DNA of 64,000 bases from contig JAIQDT010003549.1 in assembly GCA_021521415.1 (NCBI GenBank), positions 54,677-118,676 on the forward strand, written 5' to 3'. The position numbers and the translations under genes were made by a program. Positions 12,511 through 25,545 of this stretch are shown here, piece after piece. This DNA comes from Bidens hawaiensis (taxonomy: Eukaryota > Streptophyta > Magnoliopsida > Asterales > Asteraceae). The notes beneath the pieces are model-generated. The model was given only the letters and a program-made list of their open reading frames with translations. It did not search any database and was not told the DNA's origin. Within the stretch, counting starts at the first letter, position 1. Each line of letters starts with the position of its first letter.

Positions 12511-12856
12511 TACAACGTGCTTAAGAAAAACTACGAACATAAATACCCGTATTAAAATACTATTCTTTTAATTACTTTTTTGAAATTAAACAAATTTCAA
12601 ATCCTTAAATAAAAAAAGGAAAAAGAAAGTGCTTTATTAGGCAAAGTCGTTTTGCTTGTTGTCTAAATGCAGCAGTCGTGTTGTCAGAATTGTTACTTGG
12701 GTGCATCAGTCAAAGTTGACCCATGTCGTCAGTCATTGCATGGTTTTGTTGCAAGTTACAATAAATTATTAATAGACATTTGAACAGGTTGAATTTGATT
12801 TTAACCGTGTTTTATTTATGTGCATTTTTTACATATTTCTCATCCACTTTTTTATA

Positions 12857-13461
12857 AGAGCATTCTTAACCTCTTATTCTATTTTTATTTAATAATTTAA
12901 TTAAAAAAACAATATATATTTTTCTTTTTTTAATTAAATAATATTTTTTTATACTTTTATCATTACAGTTTTCTCTCTTCTCTTCTCATAATCAATTCAA
13001 CAAATATTAAAAAATACATAGGGACAAACTTTATTTCCTCAAATTTATAAAAAAAATCACTACATTTTATCTCTTCACTCTATAATTTACACTCATAATC
13101 ACTCAAACATCACTCTATAATTTGCAACCCCCCCCCCCCACACACACATAATTTTGGAGGATAGGATGAGAATGCTCTAATTACAATAAATAACGTTACA
13201 GTTTTCTCTCATGTTCAATTAAATAATATATCTATTTATACTTTTATTGTTACAGATTTCTCTATTTTTTACTCACAAGTCACAACTAATTCCCCAAATA
13301 TTAAAAAATAAATATGTGCGAACTTTGTTTTCTAAAATTTACAAAAAATCACTACATTTTCTCTTACAACCTATAACTTACACTCACAACCACTCACAAC
13401 TCCACCTTATAATTTGTAAATTTCTCTCGCATAATTTTGAGGGATAGGATAAGAATGTTCT
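12857..13461. repeat. Two direct copies of a MITE-like unit
   Basis: Two similar units, about 12857-13180 and 13190-13461, share in order: a T-rich ATACTTTTAT block, TTACAGTTTTCTCT or TTACAGATTTCTCT, AAATCACTACATTTT, ACTCACAACCACTCA-like blocks, and an end reading ATTTTGAGGGATAGGATAAGAATG. Each closes with GAGAATGCTCTAA or AAGAATGTTCTAA, partly complementary to TAAGAGCATTCTTAACC near 12857. They look like tandem copies of one short element. A C-run occupies about 13128-13140. Confidence 0.6.
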
Positions 13462-15815
13462 AAGTGGACTTCGGGGTGACTACTTCTTCTTCGGAAAAGG
13501 AGATGGTAGGCTTGAGTTATTCAACGTTGTCTGCGATCGTCGACGTATGGAGTCGTCTTTTCTCATTGGATTACCCCGAAAAACCAGGTTTTATCGTTGG
13601 TCATTCAAATCTAAAAGATTATTAATGAAATGTTAAAAGAAAAAAAACATGTTAAATGAACTATAGAAGATTTATGTATCATTTGTTATAAAACTTAAAT
13701 GTGTTCATGTTGCATAATCTATTGTCAATTTTGCAAATAAGGTCGGGCACTCAGGCTTAAGCTTTTATTATCACAAGTTAGACTTCAAAAATATGATGGT
13801 GATCACCCCTTTACTTGCAAAGGTTTGGTTTTCCAGTTCCCACCCTCGGTGTACGTCTGATAATCTCTTTGCATCACGCATACGAGATTTACCTAGTTAA
13901 ATTGTTTTTGGTTGTTGATTGTTGTCATCTAAGGGCTTTTCCTTTAACACCGCACTAAATTCTTACTAAGGTCGGCATTGGCGTTACTTACATTTTATTT
14001 TGTGTTTGATTTTACTTTCATGTCTATTTGTTACTGTCACACCCTCAAAATCCACTAACGGAGTTTTACCGTCAGAGGGTGTGAACGAACAGGATCGGAT
14101 TCATTAGTTATAATCAAACCATAAAACGAAGTTTTCAAACCACAAAACGTTTACGAGTAATTAATGCGGAAGCGTAAAAACCATAAAACAAATGTTGCGT
14201 CACGCAGGACGACTTAAAACCCAATGATAACAGTTTAAAATAGTTTGCATAAACAAAAGCGTTTTCAAGCAATGCATGATCCTATACCGCGCGCCCGCCT
14301 CGGCTACCTGAGAATAACATACTAAAAGTGTCAACACAAGGTTGGTGAGTTCACAAGTTTATGTAAAATAAAGCGTTTAGCGTTTTGCGTTCAGCGTTTT
14401 GCGTTCACCAGATAGTGTTAAATCAATTATATATCGATAGGTAGCTAGCCTATACAACAAGTATTACTAAGTGTTCGACACCGAAGCTGACTGTTTATCA
14501 AGTGCCTTGCCACCAGGTCATCCAAACCATGGTAATGTGTTAGCCAAAATTACACCCACTCGACCTCCAGTCGAGCTTAGCGTTGGGTGGGGTTTGTCAA
14601 ACCCAGTAGTACTACTCAACAGTGACTCGCTATTTTCAATACTAAACGGTTCGATGTGTAAGACTTCAATTGTTTCGTTTGCCACTTAGCCTTTACAAGT
14701 GATATATAATTTACTAACAAAATCTTAAAAGCGGTTTCGGGGTATGTTATCTCCCCCAAGTGAAAAGCGTTTAAAGAGTTTAAAAGGGGAAAGTGAAACT
14801 CACTGTTTGCGAAGAATTCCCAAAAACAAATCACCAAGTGATGCGCGTCACAGAAAAATCTCACTAGCGTTCTATAATAAGGAGATTTTTTCTAAGTATC
14901 GGAACTATTATTGAGTCTCTAGACCCGGCACATAATTCCTAAGCACAAGATACGTTTCGTGTTTCGTTTGTGAATCGTGTATGAATTAACAAGTATATTT
15001 GTGATACGTTACACGTGTAAACAACTTCTCAAGCATCAAGTATAAACATAGCATACTTCTAGTAATGTTCTAACACAAGGGTATTTTGGTCAAACACGTA
15101 GCAATTATCGATTATCAACATATTTCATGTACTTTCGCCTAACTCAGCAACTAGCTTTACCGAGACAGATTACTACTAGTAAAGATTACTCTAATCCACA
15201 TATCACAACTCATCAATTAATTCATCAAAAATCACCACAAGAGTATATATGTGTTAGGTTTCCAGAACATATTTTGTTGTATTTTTATTTCACATATATT
15301 TCTCACAATGATCAATTTACTACAGCAAACTCACAACAGTCAAATTTATGCGCAACAGAATGTTATTTGAAATTCCCGTTAAATAAAAAATCCAACAAAT
15401 GCAAGACTAATTGGGTTAGGTTCTTAACTCAACAAGTTAACTTCCAGAAGTGGAACCAACCCATTTGGTCTTGTAGTTCATGAGATATAATATTTACAAG
15501 ACAACCTAACAGTAGGTCTCACGATTCAGATTTGCACAACGATTTTATAAAATCATAAAAGTTAACTTTTACACGTTCAAAAATTGCAAATTTATATTCT
15601 TTAGAAACTAGACTCAACCTAGTTTACTGTAGTATCAATTATCTCGACCAATTTTCACATTCACACCCCATTACAGTCAATTGAACATCAATAACACAAT
15701 CTGTCCAGAAACTGTTTGTATCCAAACTCAACATATTAACTATCTATGGACCATAATCCGTTCATATGACCTTATAGACACCATAATTATTATCCATGCA
15801 CATCAAATACACATT

Positions 15816-17183
15816 TGTAAGGCCCCGTTACCGGTAGCCCTACTTTCGTGTTGGATTTACTCATAAACACAGTTCTAAATATCAGAGTTAATTAAAACAT
15901 TTACGCGGAATATAAAACTTTCATAAAACATTACATAATTCATAACTTGTCTCAAAACATCCTTTGTCTTTCAACATTAAAGCATTAAAATTTAAACATC
16001 ATAAGTCTTCAGACGCCAGACTCTTGTTCAATGCCACGTGTCTCCTCAAGCGAGCTGCCTCATCCTACTCATCTGCGTACATACTAAAAGTCAGCTACGC
16101 TGAGTGAGTTCTAGTTAATCATACACTATACAATACACATAAACTTATATTCTTTCATTCATACTTTCATACTTTCATACTTTCATTCTTTCATACCTTC
16201 ATTCTTTCTTTTGTATTAACTGACCTTCATATCTTACGTTATAAAGAGCATTACGCCCTACATTCCTCGAGTATTATTAGGGCTCGGTACCCTCCTTCCT
16301 CGAGTATTATTAGGGCTCGGTACCCTCCTTCCTCGAGTATTATTAGGGCTCGGTACCCTCTTTCCACGAGTATTATTAGGGCTCGGTTTCCCTCTTTCCT
16401 CGAATATTAGTAGGGTTCGGTTCCCTAGTTCTCGAATATTAGTAGGGTTCGATTCCCACTTCGTTACCATTCAACCATACATCATACCTCGAGTATTATT
16501 AGGGCTCGGCACCCTTTTCGTAACCATACAACCATCCTTTCCTTCTTTTATTAACTTTATCACATTCATACACATAAGCATATATATCATACTTACCTTA
16601 TACTTAGCGTTACAACCTGACAGTACGTGCAATATCCGAAGATCGCTCACGTACCGTCAAGCCATCATTCATACATATCACATCATTCACATAAAGCATA
16701 CACTTATCTCTTAGGATAAGCGTATTAACAAACATATCGAGTATGCACACAGCCCCGAAAACATAACACATAAATGGGGCTAGAAACTCACCTGAACACG
16801 GTTACGTTCACCGTTAATCGTAATCCCTTTCTTCAGTTGTGCACGGCTGACTTTTTGAGCTTGTTTGGATCTTGTTTAACTTGTTAGCCCCAACTAATCT
16901 CTCTCTCTCTCTCGGATCTCGGTCTTCCTTCTTCCGGCCGCCGACGAAGTTGGTGGTGTGTGTGTGTTTTTGGAGTGTTAGGGAGTTTGGTGAAAATGAA
17001 AGATATTTTGGGTTTAGGGGATATTTATATCCCTGAAATCCCATGGATCTAAGGCCCATTCTCATTTAACCCATCTCAATTAATCCAAGTCCATGATCCG
17101 CTCCTTACCCGATATTAATTAATTACGCGAAATCACTAAACATAACTTCCTTTATTCAACATTATAAATTTTAGGATGTTACA
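15816..17183 (-). mobile_element. Solo LTR, 1368 bp, of the 21-27 kb retrotransposon family
   Basis: Perfect 5-bp duplications ACATT flank it (15811-15815 and 17184-17188). In reverse complement it begins TGTAACATCCTAAAATTT and ends in GGGGCCTTACA, matching the ends of the LTRs at 21488-23446 and 25546-27527, with long collinear stretches such as GAACTCACTCAGCGTAGCTG. It is shorter than those LTRs, mainly because it lacks their TTCGTTA-rich block. Confidence 0.9.
16263..16510. repeat. 33-bp tandem repeat inside the solo LTR
   Basis: Four near-identical head-to-tail units, core CGAGTATTATTAGGGCTCGG, start near 16263, 16296, 16329 and 16362. Two or three more degenerate units (AATATTAGTAGGGTTCGG) and an isolated copy at about 16488-16510 follow. 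In the related LTRs at 21-27 kb the equivalent position carries a different tandem repeat. Confidence 0.85.
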
Positions 17184-17911
17184 ACATTACATCCATGATT
17201 AGGGTTTTACTTGAACTCAAAATCAAGAAACAAACGATAAACATGCAATAACACCAATACTAGTTATCAATTCAACAATCAATACATCTTTCAATCAAAA
17301 CAAGACACATGAACACAATCACATATAAAAATCGGACCTAGGGTTTATAATTAACCCATTAAAAATCGAAATTAAGCATAGAGGATGCATAGGATAGTTG
17401 TTTATACCTTCCTAGCACCTTAATCTTCAATTGAAAAGCTTGAAAATTGATTGTATGTATGTGTGTGAGTGGCGGCAGCCGAGAGCAAGGGGGGAGGGGG
17501 GTCCGATCGGGGTAGAGGGAGAGGAGAGAAAGAGAGGCTAGGGTTTGGTTAATATTAATAATAATAATCATGTTACATCTAGGTCCCTCCACTTTCAAAT
17601 GTTACTTTTCTAGCTTAATTAACTAGTTCTAGCACCTTGAGCAATGTTATCACATAACACATAAGTCTAACACATAATTATCACATAATTATTGTTTTGA
17701 CGTTTTTCGTTTATTCACCAATTGTTTGCGTCAACTCGTTTGCGTTTCGGTGCAATTCCCGAAAGACTACACATGTAGTAAGTGTCAAGCGTCATTTAAA
17801 CCCTAGTTTAAATGTAATGAGGTGTGCGTTATAGATTCAATGATCTTTAAGTTTGAATTGACGGAGTTGAGTTAACGGAGTTAACCTGAAATTGACAGAT
17901 GTCACAGTTAC

Positions 17912-20003
17912 TTTCCATGTAATGAACAAAGTTTGATACGGAGTATCTTTCATGTTGGCTCAACCATCTTGAGGGTTAGAGTGGAGTGGAAACTCGCATT
18001 GCCTTTTCAAATTTTATTGTTACAAGCTCTTTTTTATTACTTGGGAGGAGGAGGAGGGGTTATAAATTTCCTTCCATATTCTCTTGGTCTATCACTTTGT
18101 ATTTGACTAACTCAAATTAATAACACACGTGTATATGCATGTGTGATTGTCAATTATAATCCTTGTATTTTAATAGTTATTTTGTAAGCTTGATTAAATT
18201 TTTCGTTACAACTATGAAGCTTTATACATGCTTTTAATTTACAGATTCTTCTCCGTTAAAGATACATATCAGAAGCATAACAATTCTTGTTTATGGATCT
18301 CTGAGGATACCGCTGACTCACCAAGTGAATTTTAATGCCCAAGGAGAGGATAAGGCAAACGGAAAATGAAGTAACGCATCTTCGCCACAAGAGGATAAAT
18401 TGGATAAAGTGTTCGCAAAGTTGGAGAGTTTTAGCACCACATACGAGAACAAAAAAAACTCGAATTTAGGGAATGTGTGAACGACTCAGAGGATTAAAAG
18501 TACTGGTGTTGAGTACCAAATACCTTGAAGGACCCGAATTTTAATGTTTGAAAATTGTTTGAACCACTTCTTTCCTCTCCTTTGATAACGGCTGCTTTGT
18601 ATGGAACTCCAACAACTTTTGAACCAAATCCATATTTTCGTCGAAAGGCAATCAACCCACATAAATATCACCGACCAAACCGTCCTTGCAAAGCTACAAT
18701 TAATTAGTAGGTAATGAGCCTATTTTAAACTAAACTCAATTAGCATTAAGGAGATGGTGCCTTGCCCTTTGATGCCCCAATTAACAAGCTTATGTGACAT
18801 GGGGCGCGAGTTCACAATAGGTGGTCTTAGCATTATCAACGATTCCTCTACACATCAACATATGCTTATATCCATACCTCTTTTCTTTGAAAGTGATAAA
18901 GTTAGATGCACATGATGAGACTTTCAAAAATACGAATACCTTCACAAACACTTTAAGTAAATCCCCCAGGTATTCCAAACCAATCTGATTGATATGTTTC
19001 ACATGTGCATTAACCAATTCTTCGACCATAGTTTTGAGAATAAAAGAATAAACACAAATGGACTTTCAAATAGAAGTTAATTCATTCAATTATAATAATG
19101 TGGTGGATAATGGGCAATGGGCACTTTTGTAAATTCATTTTGGCTAGAAGGCAATTGCCCTTTGTGACTTGTGGGCACAACTTTGCTTTGACACCATGAA
19201 CGTTTGATCCAGTGGGTATGCATATTAATGCGTACCTCATGCGGCCATGTGAAAGAACATGCTACCACACCAAAACACTAGCAACTTTATACCAAAAAGG
19301 AAAATAATAACATTTATTTTCGTCCTTTAATATTTATGTTCAATGTACTTGATTTTTTTTCAATTAAAATCATGTTTGATGTATAAAACGTTGGTTATTG
19401 TTAACGTCATACTTAAATGTTTTAATATGAATATATAAGCGTTGGTGTCAAAAGGTATATAGGTTTTATTTGTAATATCTGTCTAGGAAGTAACGACTAA
19501 GGTCTCAATAATGTTGACCATCAATATAATTACTAGTATTTTGTTGTTTTATTAATGGACAGTTTGAATTCGACTGAATCCAAAATCCAAGAATCACTAA
19601 TTGTCTAAACCCGTGATATTTCATATAATATTAGAAATTCAAAGCCTGTCTCTAAACTCTAGGTACCAAAGGACTCTTGGCCAGTGTATTAAAGTGGAAA
19701 ATGACGTTTAATTCTAAATGATTTGGGTTTAAATCTTGTTACGATCAAAATGTTTTGATTTACAAATTAATATGAGTAACGGGTGTTCGACTGTATGAGT
19801 TAGCCGATCTAAAAAAATCTTTCTCCAGATTATGTATGTTAGAGAAAAAGAGAGAAATTTAGGAGTTAGTTTAACACATTACTATCGGCTTTAAACAACT
19901 ATTCCAATATTTTCTTTGATAAACACATCATTAGTTGCATTGCTGAAGGATTTGCACTCCAATATTTTGGTTGCGAGACACACCTTAACCACTAGGATAT
20001 TTC
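17912..20003. other. No gene recognised
   Basis: About 2.1 kb of AT-rich DNA. Minus-strand open stretches at 18486-18671, 18790-19029 and 19086-19268 have no recognisable motif and normal-to-low coding character. I see no repeat ends. Confidence 0.4.
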
Positions 20004-22129
20004 TAAGGGTCTGTTTGGTATAGAGCAAAGGAATTAAGGAGGAATGGAATGAATGAGGAATGGAATGGAGGAAGGAATGAAATAGATCATTACCATTCCA
20101 TTGACTCGTTTGGTTACCCTATGAGAATGAAATGAATTATTACCTTATGTTGTTTGGTAAATGAGAAACAATGAAGGAACAGAATAAATTTTATTACAAA
20201 TGACAAAAATACCCTCATCCCATTAAATAATTATTTTATACATGTTTTCACTTCTTTATCCAAATTTAATATATAATGGTAAATTTGTATCTTGAAAAAA
20301 AAACATATATAATTAAACAGTAATTATTTTATACATGTTTTCACAACATTAATATTCAATTTTAATTTATAGTAAATTTGTATCATGAAAAAAAAACATA
20401 TATAATTAACTAGTACAATTTAAAATCAATCAAAAGTTTCAACTAAACTTAAAATCGCTTAAACAGTTTCAACGAGGAAATTAAAAAAATGTCATCCAAA
20501 TAATCCAAAATAGTCGTCCCTTACCCATCCAGCCATGTCTTCAAGTCGTGTCTTCAAGCATGTCCCTCCCCATCTAAGCTTGCGTTCTTCATCAACCTTA
20601 AAAAAGATTACCATCAACTCCTCATTCTGCGCGAGCCTGCATGCAGCCTTGTTACACTCATGAGTAGTCAAACCCACAACTTTGTTCATCTCCTCAAAAA
20701 GGTTGTTACGCAGTTCCTCTCTATTGCTCTCTATCCCAAAAACTCTATTAAATGTTTTCGTAGCACCCCTAATTTCTGCACCAATTATTTCCGCTGACTC
20801 TTTCAAACTGTTCATTAATGGATCCCAACTGTTGCGTCTTTTTCTCTTTCGTTGTGTACTTGATTCTTCCCTTGAAGCTGCATATGAAGGGCTGTTTAGT
20901 GGCTGCTCGACATCTATATATTCTAATCCATCTCCAATAACTTGTTCTTCTCTGTTTATGTATGATAGAATATCCGCAGCTGTTTGAGCTTCTCTTACAT
21001 TCGCTCGATCCTTTCCAAATACATTACACAAGTCCCAGTAATGAGAAAATTTTTTTCCTCTCCATTTCGATGCCTTTCTGTGCACCTAAAAAGGAGATAT
21101 AATGAGTTAACATATAAAAATAAAAATGTAAACGAATTACTATAGAATGCTACAATCATATACGACTATATATTACCTTTATATAAGCTTCACAAACAAG
21201 TTGCGGAGCGTCGAACATGCCATTAGTGTAATCCCAGCCAAAACCACTTGTGTTATTCTATGCTAGCATATCATGCACGGCTGACCATTCGGCTTTCATT
21301 GTCTTTATCCGTGACTCCATATGTGGCTTTGCTTTTAAGCCAGCTTCAGGAAGTAAGATTGCAAGTTGCTGCTCCACAGCATTGTAGAAGCCAGGCTTAA
21401 ACCCATTATCTGATTTGTAAATAGAACCCGAATTAAGCACATCAAGCATTGCTGAAACAAGGTTTTCATCTTCATTTTCATTCCATTTGTAACATCCCAA
21501 AATTTCTAAAATAATATTATTTATTGTTAGTAAGGAAGTTTACTCGGGTTAGCGGGAAATAATTAAATAAGTAGGAGTTAGTATGGGTCGGGCTAGTGTT
21601 GGGTAATGGATATGGGTTATGGACTTGGGAAAGAAGGAAGAGAACGTGGGCTTAAGCCCTGATCCATAACTATATAAACCTTAAATTCTCATTTTTCATT
21701 CATTTCACACATATTCCATACACCACCAAAACACACACTTAGCTCTCTCTCCCATCCTACTTTCTCTCTATAGCCGAAACCAAGAAGAAGAATCGATCCC
21801 GACCCGAGGTATGATAGTATGATGTTGTTTATATTCAAACCCGTTAGATTTAGTCACGAAACGACGAGTCGACACTGTTAAACCGTTAAATTCACGAGAT
21901 CTAGGTGGAATCGGGTATAAACCGAACCTAAGATGAGCTTAGGGATCACCCTAGCTCAGATCTGGATCGAACGGGACGAAAAACGATGAAAATGGTGGTG
22001 AAATGAGTGAGATCTCGCTTTTCCGGCGAGATCCCGTTATTCCGGCAGTGGCGGCGCCGGAGATTGTGGTACGAGGTTAGATCTTGTCAGGGAATGTTCT
22101 GACCTAACCCTAGTTCGCTAGCTGGAATG

Positions 22130-22410
22130 TGACGAACCAACCTTAGTTCGTTAACGGAAACATAACGAATTAGCAAGTAATTCGTTATGACCTTTCGTTA
22201 AGCAGGGATAGCGAACTAGAGGCAATTCGTTAAGTTGATTCGTTAAGAGGAGCTTAACGAACTAATCTCAGTTCGTTATGTTAATTCGTTAAGGAATGAA
22301 TGACGAACTAAACCCAGTTCGTTAAGTAGTTCGTTAAGAGAGAACTGACGAATTAACCCCCAGTTCGTTAAGGCTCCAGTTCGTTAGAGGTTATGTTTGT
22401 TATGATGACC
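22130..22410 (+). repeat. TTCGTTA motif array in the 5' LTR
   Basis: At least eleven plus-strand copies of TTCGTTA, usually as AGTTCGTTAAG or AATTCGTTAAG, with a few inverted copies (AACGAATTAG, AACGAACTAA, AGCGAACTAG) lie within about 280 bp at irregular spacing. The matching block in the 3' LTR is at about 26190-26490. Confidence 0.85.
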
Positions 22411-22932
22411 AATTCGTCATAAAGGCTAACGAGTAACGATTTAACTAACCGGGTAATGATTCAATGAAGTAAAACCGGCTTAGACGCGTAAGGCTAATTA
22501 AGTAGCAATGAGAATGGCTAGAGTAGTATCTGATATTCAATTATTAAACAGTTAGACGCGCACAGCTCGAGAAGGAATAACCATTAGTGGAAGAGGTAAC
22601 TGAGTTCAAGTGAGTTTCTAGCCCAATTTCCTTGTATGTTTTCAGGGTTGTGTGCATACTCGATGTGAAGTGTGAATACACTTACCTTAAGTGGTAAGCG
22701 TATGCTATATATGTTATACAAGTAGCTAATATATAATGCATGTCGGTGCATGAACGATCTTCGGATATTGCACGTATCGCCAAGGTTAGTGACTGTTCAG
22801 TGGTTATTCGTGTGTATGATTGCTATTATGTGACTTACTTACTATGTAAATGATGTAATGATATAAAGTGTGTTGTAGACAAGTAGAAGTAGAGTGTGAT
22901 AGAAGTGGATAGGGGTCTAGTAAGAGTGTTAG

Positions 22933-23092
22933 AGTGGCAAAGTGGCATAACGTTATTCGTTATTAAAGTGGCAAAGTGGCATAACGTGATTCGTTATTAA
23001 AGTGGCATAGCGTGATTCGTTATTAAAGTGGCATAAGTGGCTAAGCTGTAGGGGTAATTAAGTGGCTAAGCTGTAGGGGTAATTAAGTGGCT
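22933..23092 (+). repeat. Tandem repeats in the LTR
   Basis: Units of about 33-37 bp containing AAAGTGGCATAACGTTATTCG recur three to four times. They are followed by two copies of GTGGCTAAGCTGTAGGGGTA with ATTAA linkers. The 3' LTR repeats the same arrangement at about 27014-27172. Confidence 0.8.
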
Positions 23093-23449
23093 TATGTGCC
23101 TTCGGACACGTATATAAATGCCTGTAATGGTTGAATGACAAGTTGCTTGATTAACTAGAACTCACTCAGTGTAGCTGACTTTTAGTATGCACGCAGGTGA
23201 TTTGACCAGAGAGTTAGCATGAGGATGGCACATGGCAAGGATTGAATGGCTGGCATCTGAATATAGAAGAAATGGTATTTTAAATATGATGTTTTAATGT
23301 TATAGTTTTAAAGAAAGATTACATGTTTTGTAATAACCGGTTAAAGTTTTATATTCCGCGAAAGTTTTAATAAACTCTGATTTGTAGAACTGTGTTTATG
23401 AGTAAATCCGACGCTAAAGTATGGCTACCGGGAAAGGGGCCTTACAAGT

Positions 23450-23461
23450 TTGTATCAGAAC
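23450..23461 (+). other. Primer binding site (diverged), initiator tRNA-Met
   Basis: TTGTATCAGAAC matches the plant initiator-tRNA-Met site TGGTATCAGAGC at 10 of 12 positions and lies three bases after the 5' LTR. Confidence 0.65.
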
Positions 23462-23862
23462 AAAGTTCGAGAGATTTAAGCATCCGACATGCTTAGACTC
23501 GAACAGAGAATGGGATTTTAGTAAGAAAAGAAAGAAGATGACAGTTCAAGATAGCCATATGTCACTCAAGCAAGCTCAGTAATGGTAAAGTGTGTTAAAT
23601 AATGTATAAAGATGTTCGCTTAATTGTTAAAGGAAGGATATATGCAGGTTAGGGAAAGGATTTCTTGATTGTTTGATTGATTAACTGTTGAAAAGTAGAA
23701 ACTAGCACAAGTGAAATCACAAAGAGAAGTATGTAGAACCTGAGGAGTAATGCAAATAGATAACTACACTTGATCAACGTCATTAACTACTTACCTTACG
23801 AATCATGTGTTAAATAATTCCTCGAGTGATGACGTTTGTGTTTTCCTCTTCCAGAATACCAA

Positions 23863-25048
23863 TGGCTGAAGTAAGAGAGAATGTTGGCACTGTAGGTCGC
23901 ACTGGGCGTCGAGGCAGGCCTCGTATGATCCGACAAACCTCGGTAGAAACAGCTTCCAACACCGGATTCGAAGGAAGTGCAGCTGGAGGAAATCCGGGTA
24001 ATGACGAAGGACATCAACTTGACCCTACTGTTCAAGCTGCCATTGTTCAAGCTGTAGCAGCTGCCATGAAGAATTGGAATCCTGAGAAGCCTGCTGGAAG
24101 TCGTGAAGGAACTGCTGAGAGATCAGGGGAGAATGGTAAGAAAGATGATGAAGGTGAGAAGGGTGACTCGAGCGAAGGTCAATTTGTGAAGGTTGATGAC
24201 ATGAAGTGAGGCCAAGGTGGGTGTAACTACAAGTCTTTCAAAGGGTGTGACCCGTCAAAACTTACTGGTCTAGGAGACGCAATCGCTACTCTCCAATGGA
24301 TAACCACTATGGACAAGATTATCCGAATTAGTGAGTGCCGTCCTGACCAAGCAGTAGGTTATGCCCACAGTCATTTGAAGATGAGGCCATGTACTGGTGG
24401 GAAACTGTGGAACAAAGGAAGAATCAAGAAGAGATTAAGGCAATGAGGTGGAATGACCTGAAGGAGTTAGTGATGAAAAGGTTTTGTGCTGATGCTGAGG
24501 TTGAGAGAGCCGAGATGAAGTTTCTGAGTCTGAAAGCCGGCAAGATGACACACCGTGAGTACACCACTGAATTTAATCGTATGTCTAGGCCGGTGCCTGA
24601 CATGGTGAGCACTGAAGCGAAACAGATCAAGTGCTACGTCAGAGGGCTTCCCCAGAAAGTCCGCATGTTAGTCAGGGCTAACAAACCTGCTACCTTTGAG
24701 TCTGCAGTTGAGTTAGCAGAGATGGTTTATGATGATCTGGCGGCGGTTGATGTGAAAGTGGAAGATAAGGAAGGAAGGAAAGGAAACAAACGGCCTGCAG
24801 ATGTCATGGAGTATGCGGGAAAGAAGACACAGAAGATGGCATATAGGGAAACATGCAAAGTGTGCGGGAAGATGCACTTGGGAGAATGCAAGGCTGGTCC
24901 AAACCAGTGTTATCGATGCGGGAAGAAGGGACATATCTCTCGTGAATGCACCGAGGACCAGAAATGTTACAAGTGTGGTAAGTCAGGTCACATAGCCAGA
25001 GAATGTGGAGAAGCCGTGGTAGTGGAGGGAAGAAGGGGAGACGTATGA
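23863..25048 (+). pseudogene. Gag polyprotein with two CCHC zinc knuckles, broken
   Basis: Gag packages the element RNA in virus-like particles. An ATG at 23863 opens a charged, Gly-rich N-terminus. The reading frame meets an in-frame TGA at 24207-24209 and continues into the retrotransposon gag domain, then shifts frame at about 24374. It resumes as 24389-25048 with YWWETVEQRKN, FLSLKAGKMTHREYTTEFNR and two knuckles (CYRCGKKGHISREC and CYKCGKSGHIAREC). A TGA at 25046 closes it. No protease follows. The stop and the frameshift mean that this copy makes no full-length gag. Confidence 0.85.
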
Positions 25049-25530
25049 AGAGATGGTTTATCGGTCACTGAGAAGGTTGCAGAAGAATAAGTGGATTGTC
25101 ACAGTTGTTTTATGTTAGTGTTTTATGTTACAGTATGAACCTATGTTTGTCTGTCAAGTTTGGATGATTCCCTTCTTATGTTTGATTTTATGAATGAGTT
25201 GTGTTTTCTTGTGATTTGTATGAATGACTTATGAATTATCTTGAATGCATGTTGGTTATGATAAATAGTTGTGTGATGGTAAAGCGTCGCCTTAGGCGTT
25301 AGCAGTATTATATAGAACAAGGTTCCTTGGAAGGACGAGACGAGACTTGATACATCGAGGGCCTCATGGACAAGCTACCTTAATAGCTAAAACACATGAT
25401 CACCGCTCGATGACTACAAGTCGGGAGTAAGAAGGATAACCCAGAAAACGAAGGCGACTCAATAAGTGTGTAAATATAAGAGGTATTCCTTTTACAAGGA
25501 ATAAGTTAGGCTTCGGGGACGAAACCCTTT
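25049..25530 (+). other. Short untranslated 3' interior
   Basis: No coding signal. It carries the phrase TTCGGGGACGAAACC just before the polypurine tract, which is common at this place in plant Ty3/gypsy elements. Confidence 0.5.
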
Positions 25531-25545
25531 AAGGGGGGGAAGACT
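25531..25545 (+). other. Polypurine tract
   Basis: AAGGGGGGGAAGACT lies directly before the 3' LTR, where plus-strand DNA synthesis is primed. Confidence 0.85.

Larger units (their letters stand above)
14035..17906 (-). mobile_element. Solo LTR, about 2.5 kb, interrupted by a younger solo LTR
   Basis: Perfect 5-bp duplications GTTAC flank it (14030-14034 and 17907-17911). Read on the minus strand it starts TGTGACATCTG and ends GGGTGTGACA. Removing the nested insertion (15816-17183 plus one duplication) leaves about 2499 bp. No interior, primer site or coding sequence is present, so this is a solo LTR left by unequal recombination between the two LTRs of an element. Confidence 0.85.
21488..23446 (+). 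repeat. 5' LTR of the gag-only retrotransposon
   Basis: 1959 bp, starting TGTAACATCC and ending GGGGCCTTACA. A TATATAAA box at 21671-21678 probably drives transcription, so everything downstream, including the TTCGTTA-rich block at about 22130-22400 and the tandem repeats at 22933-23092, would be transcribed leader. It differs from the 3' LTR by scattered substitutions and small indels, a few percent by eye. Confidence 0.88.

Noticed and set aside
18486..19268. Three minus-strand open stretches as a small host gene
   Set aside because: They are 60-79 codons, in different frames, with no recognisable motif and no convincing splice pattern joining them.
20007..20060. Matching right end of the Harbinger element between 29.7 and 30.3 kb
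   Set aside because: I searched by eye for CCAAACAGACCC and close variants and found none, so the right boundary is left open.
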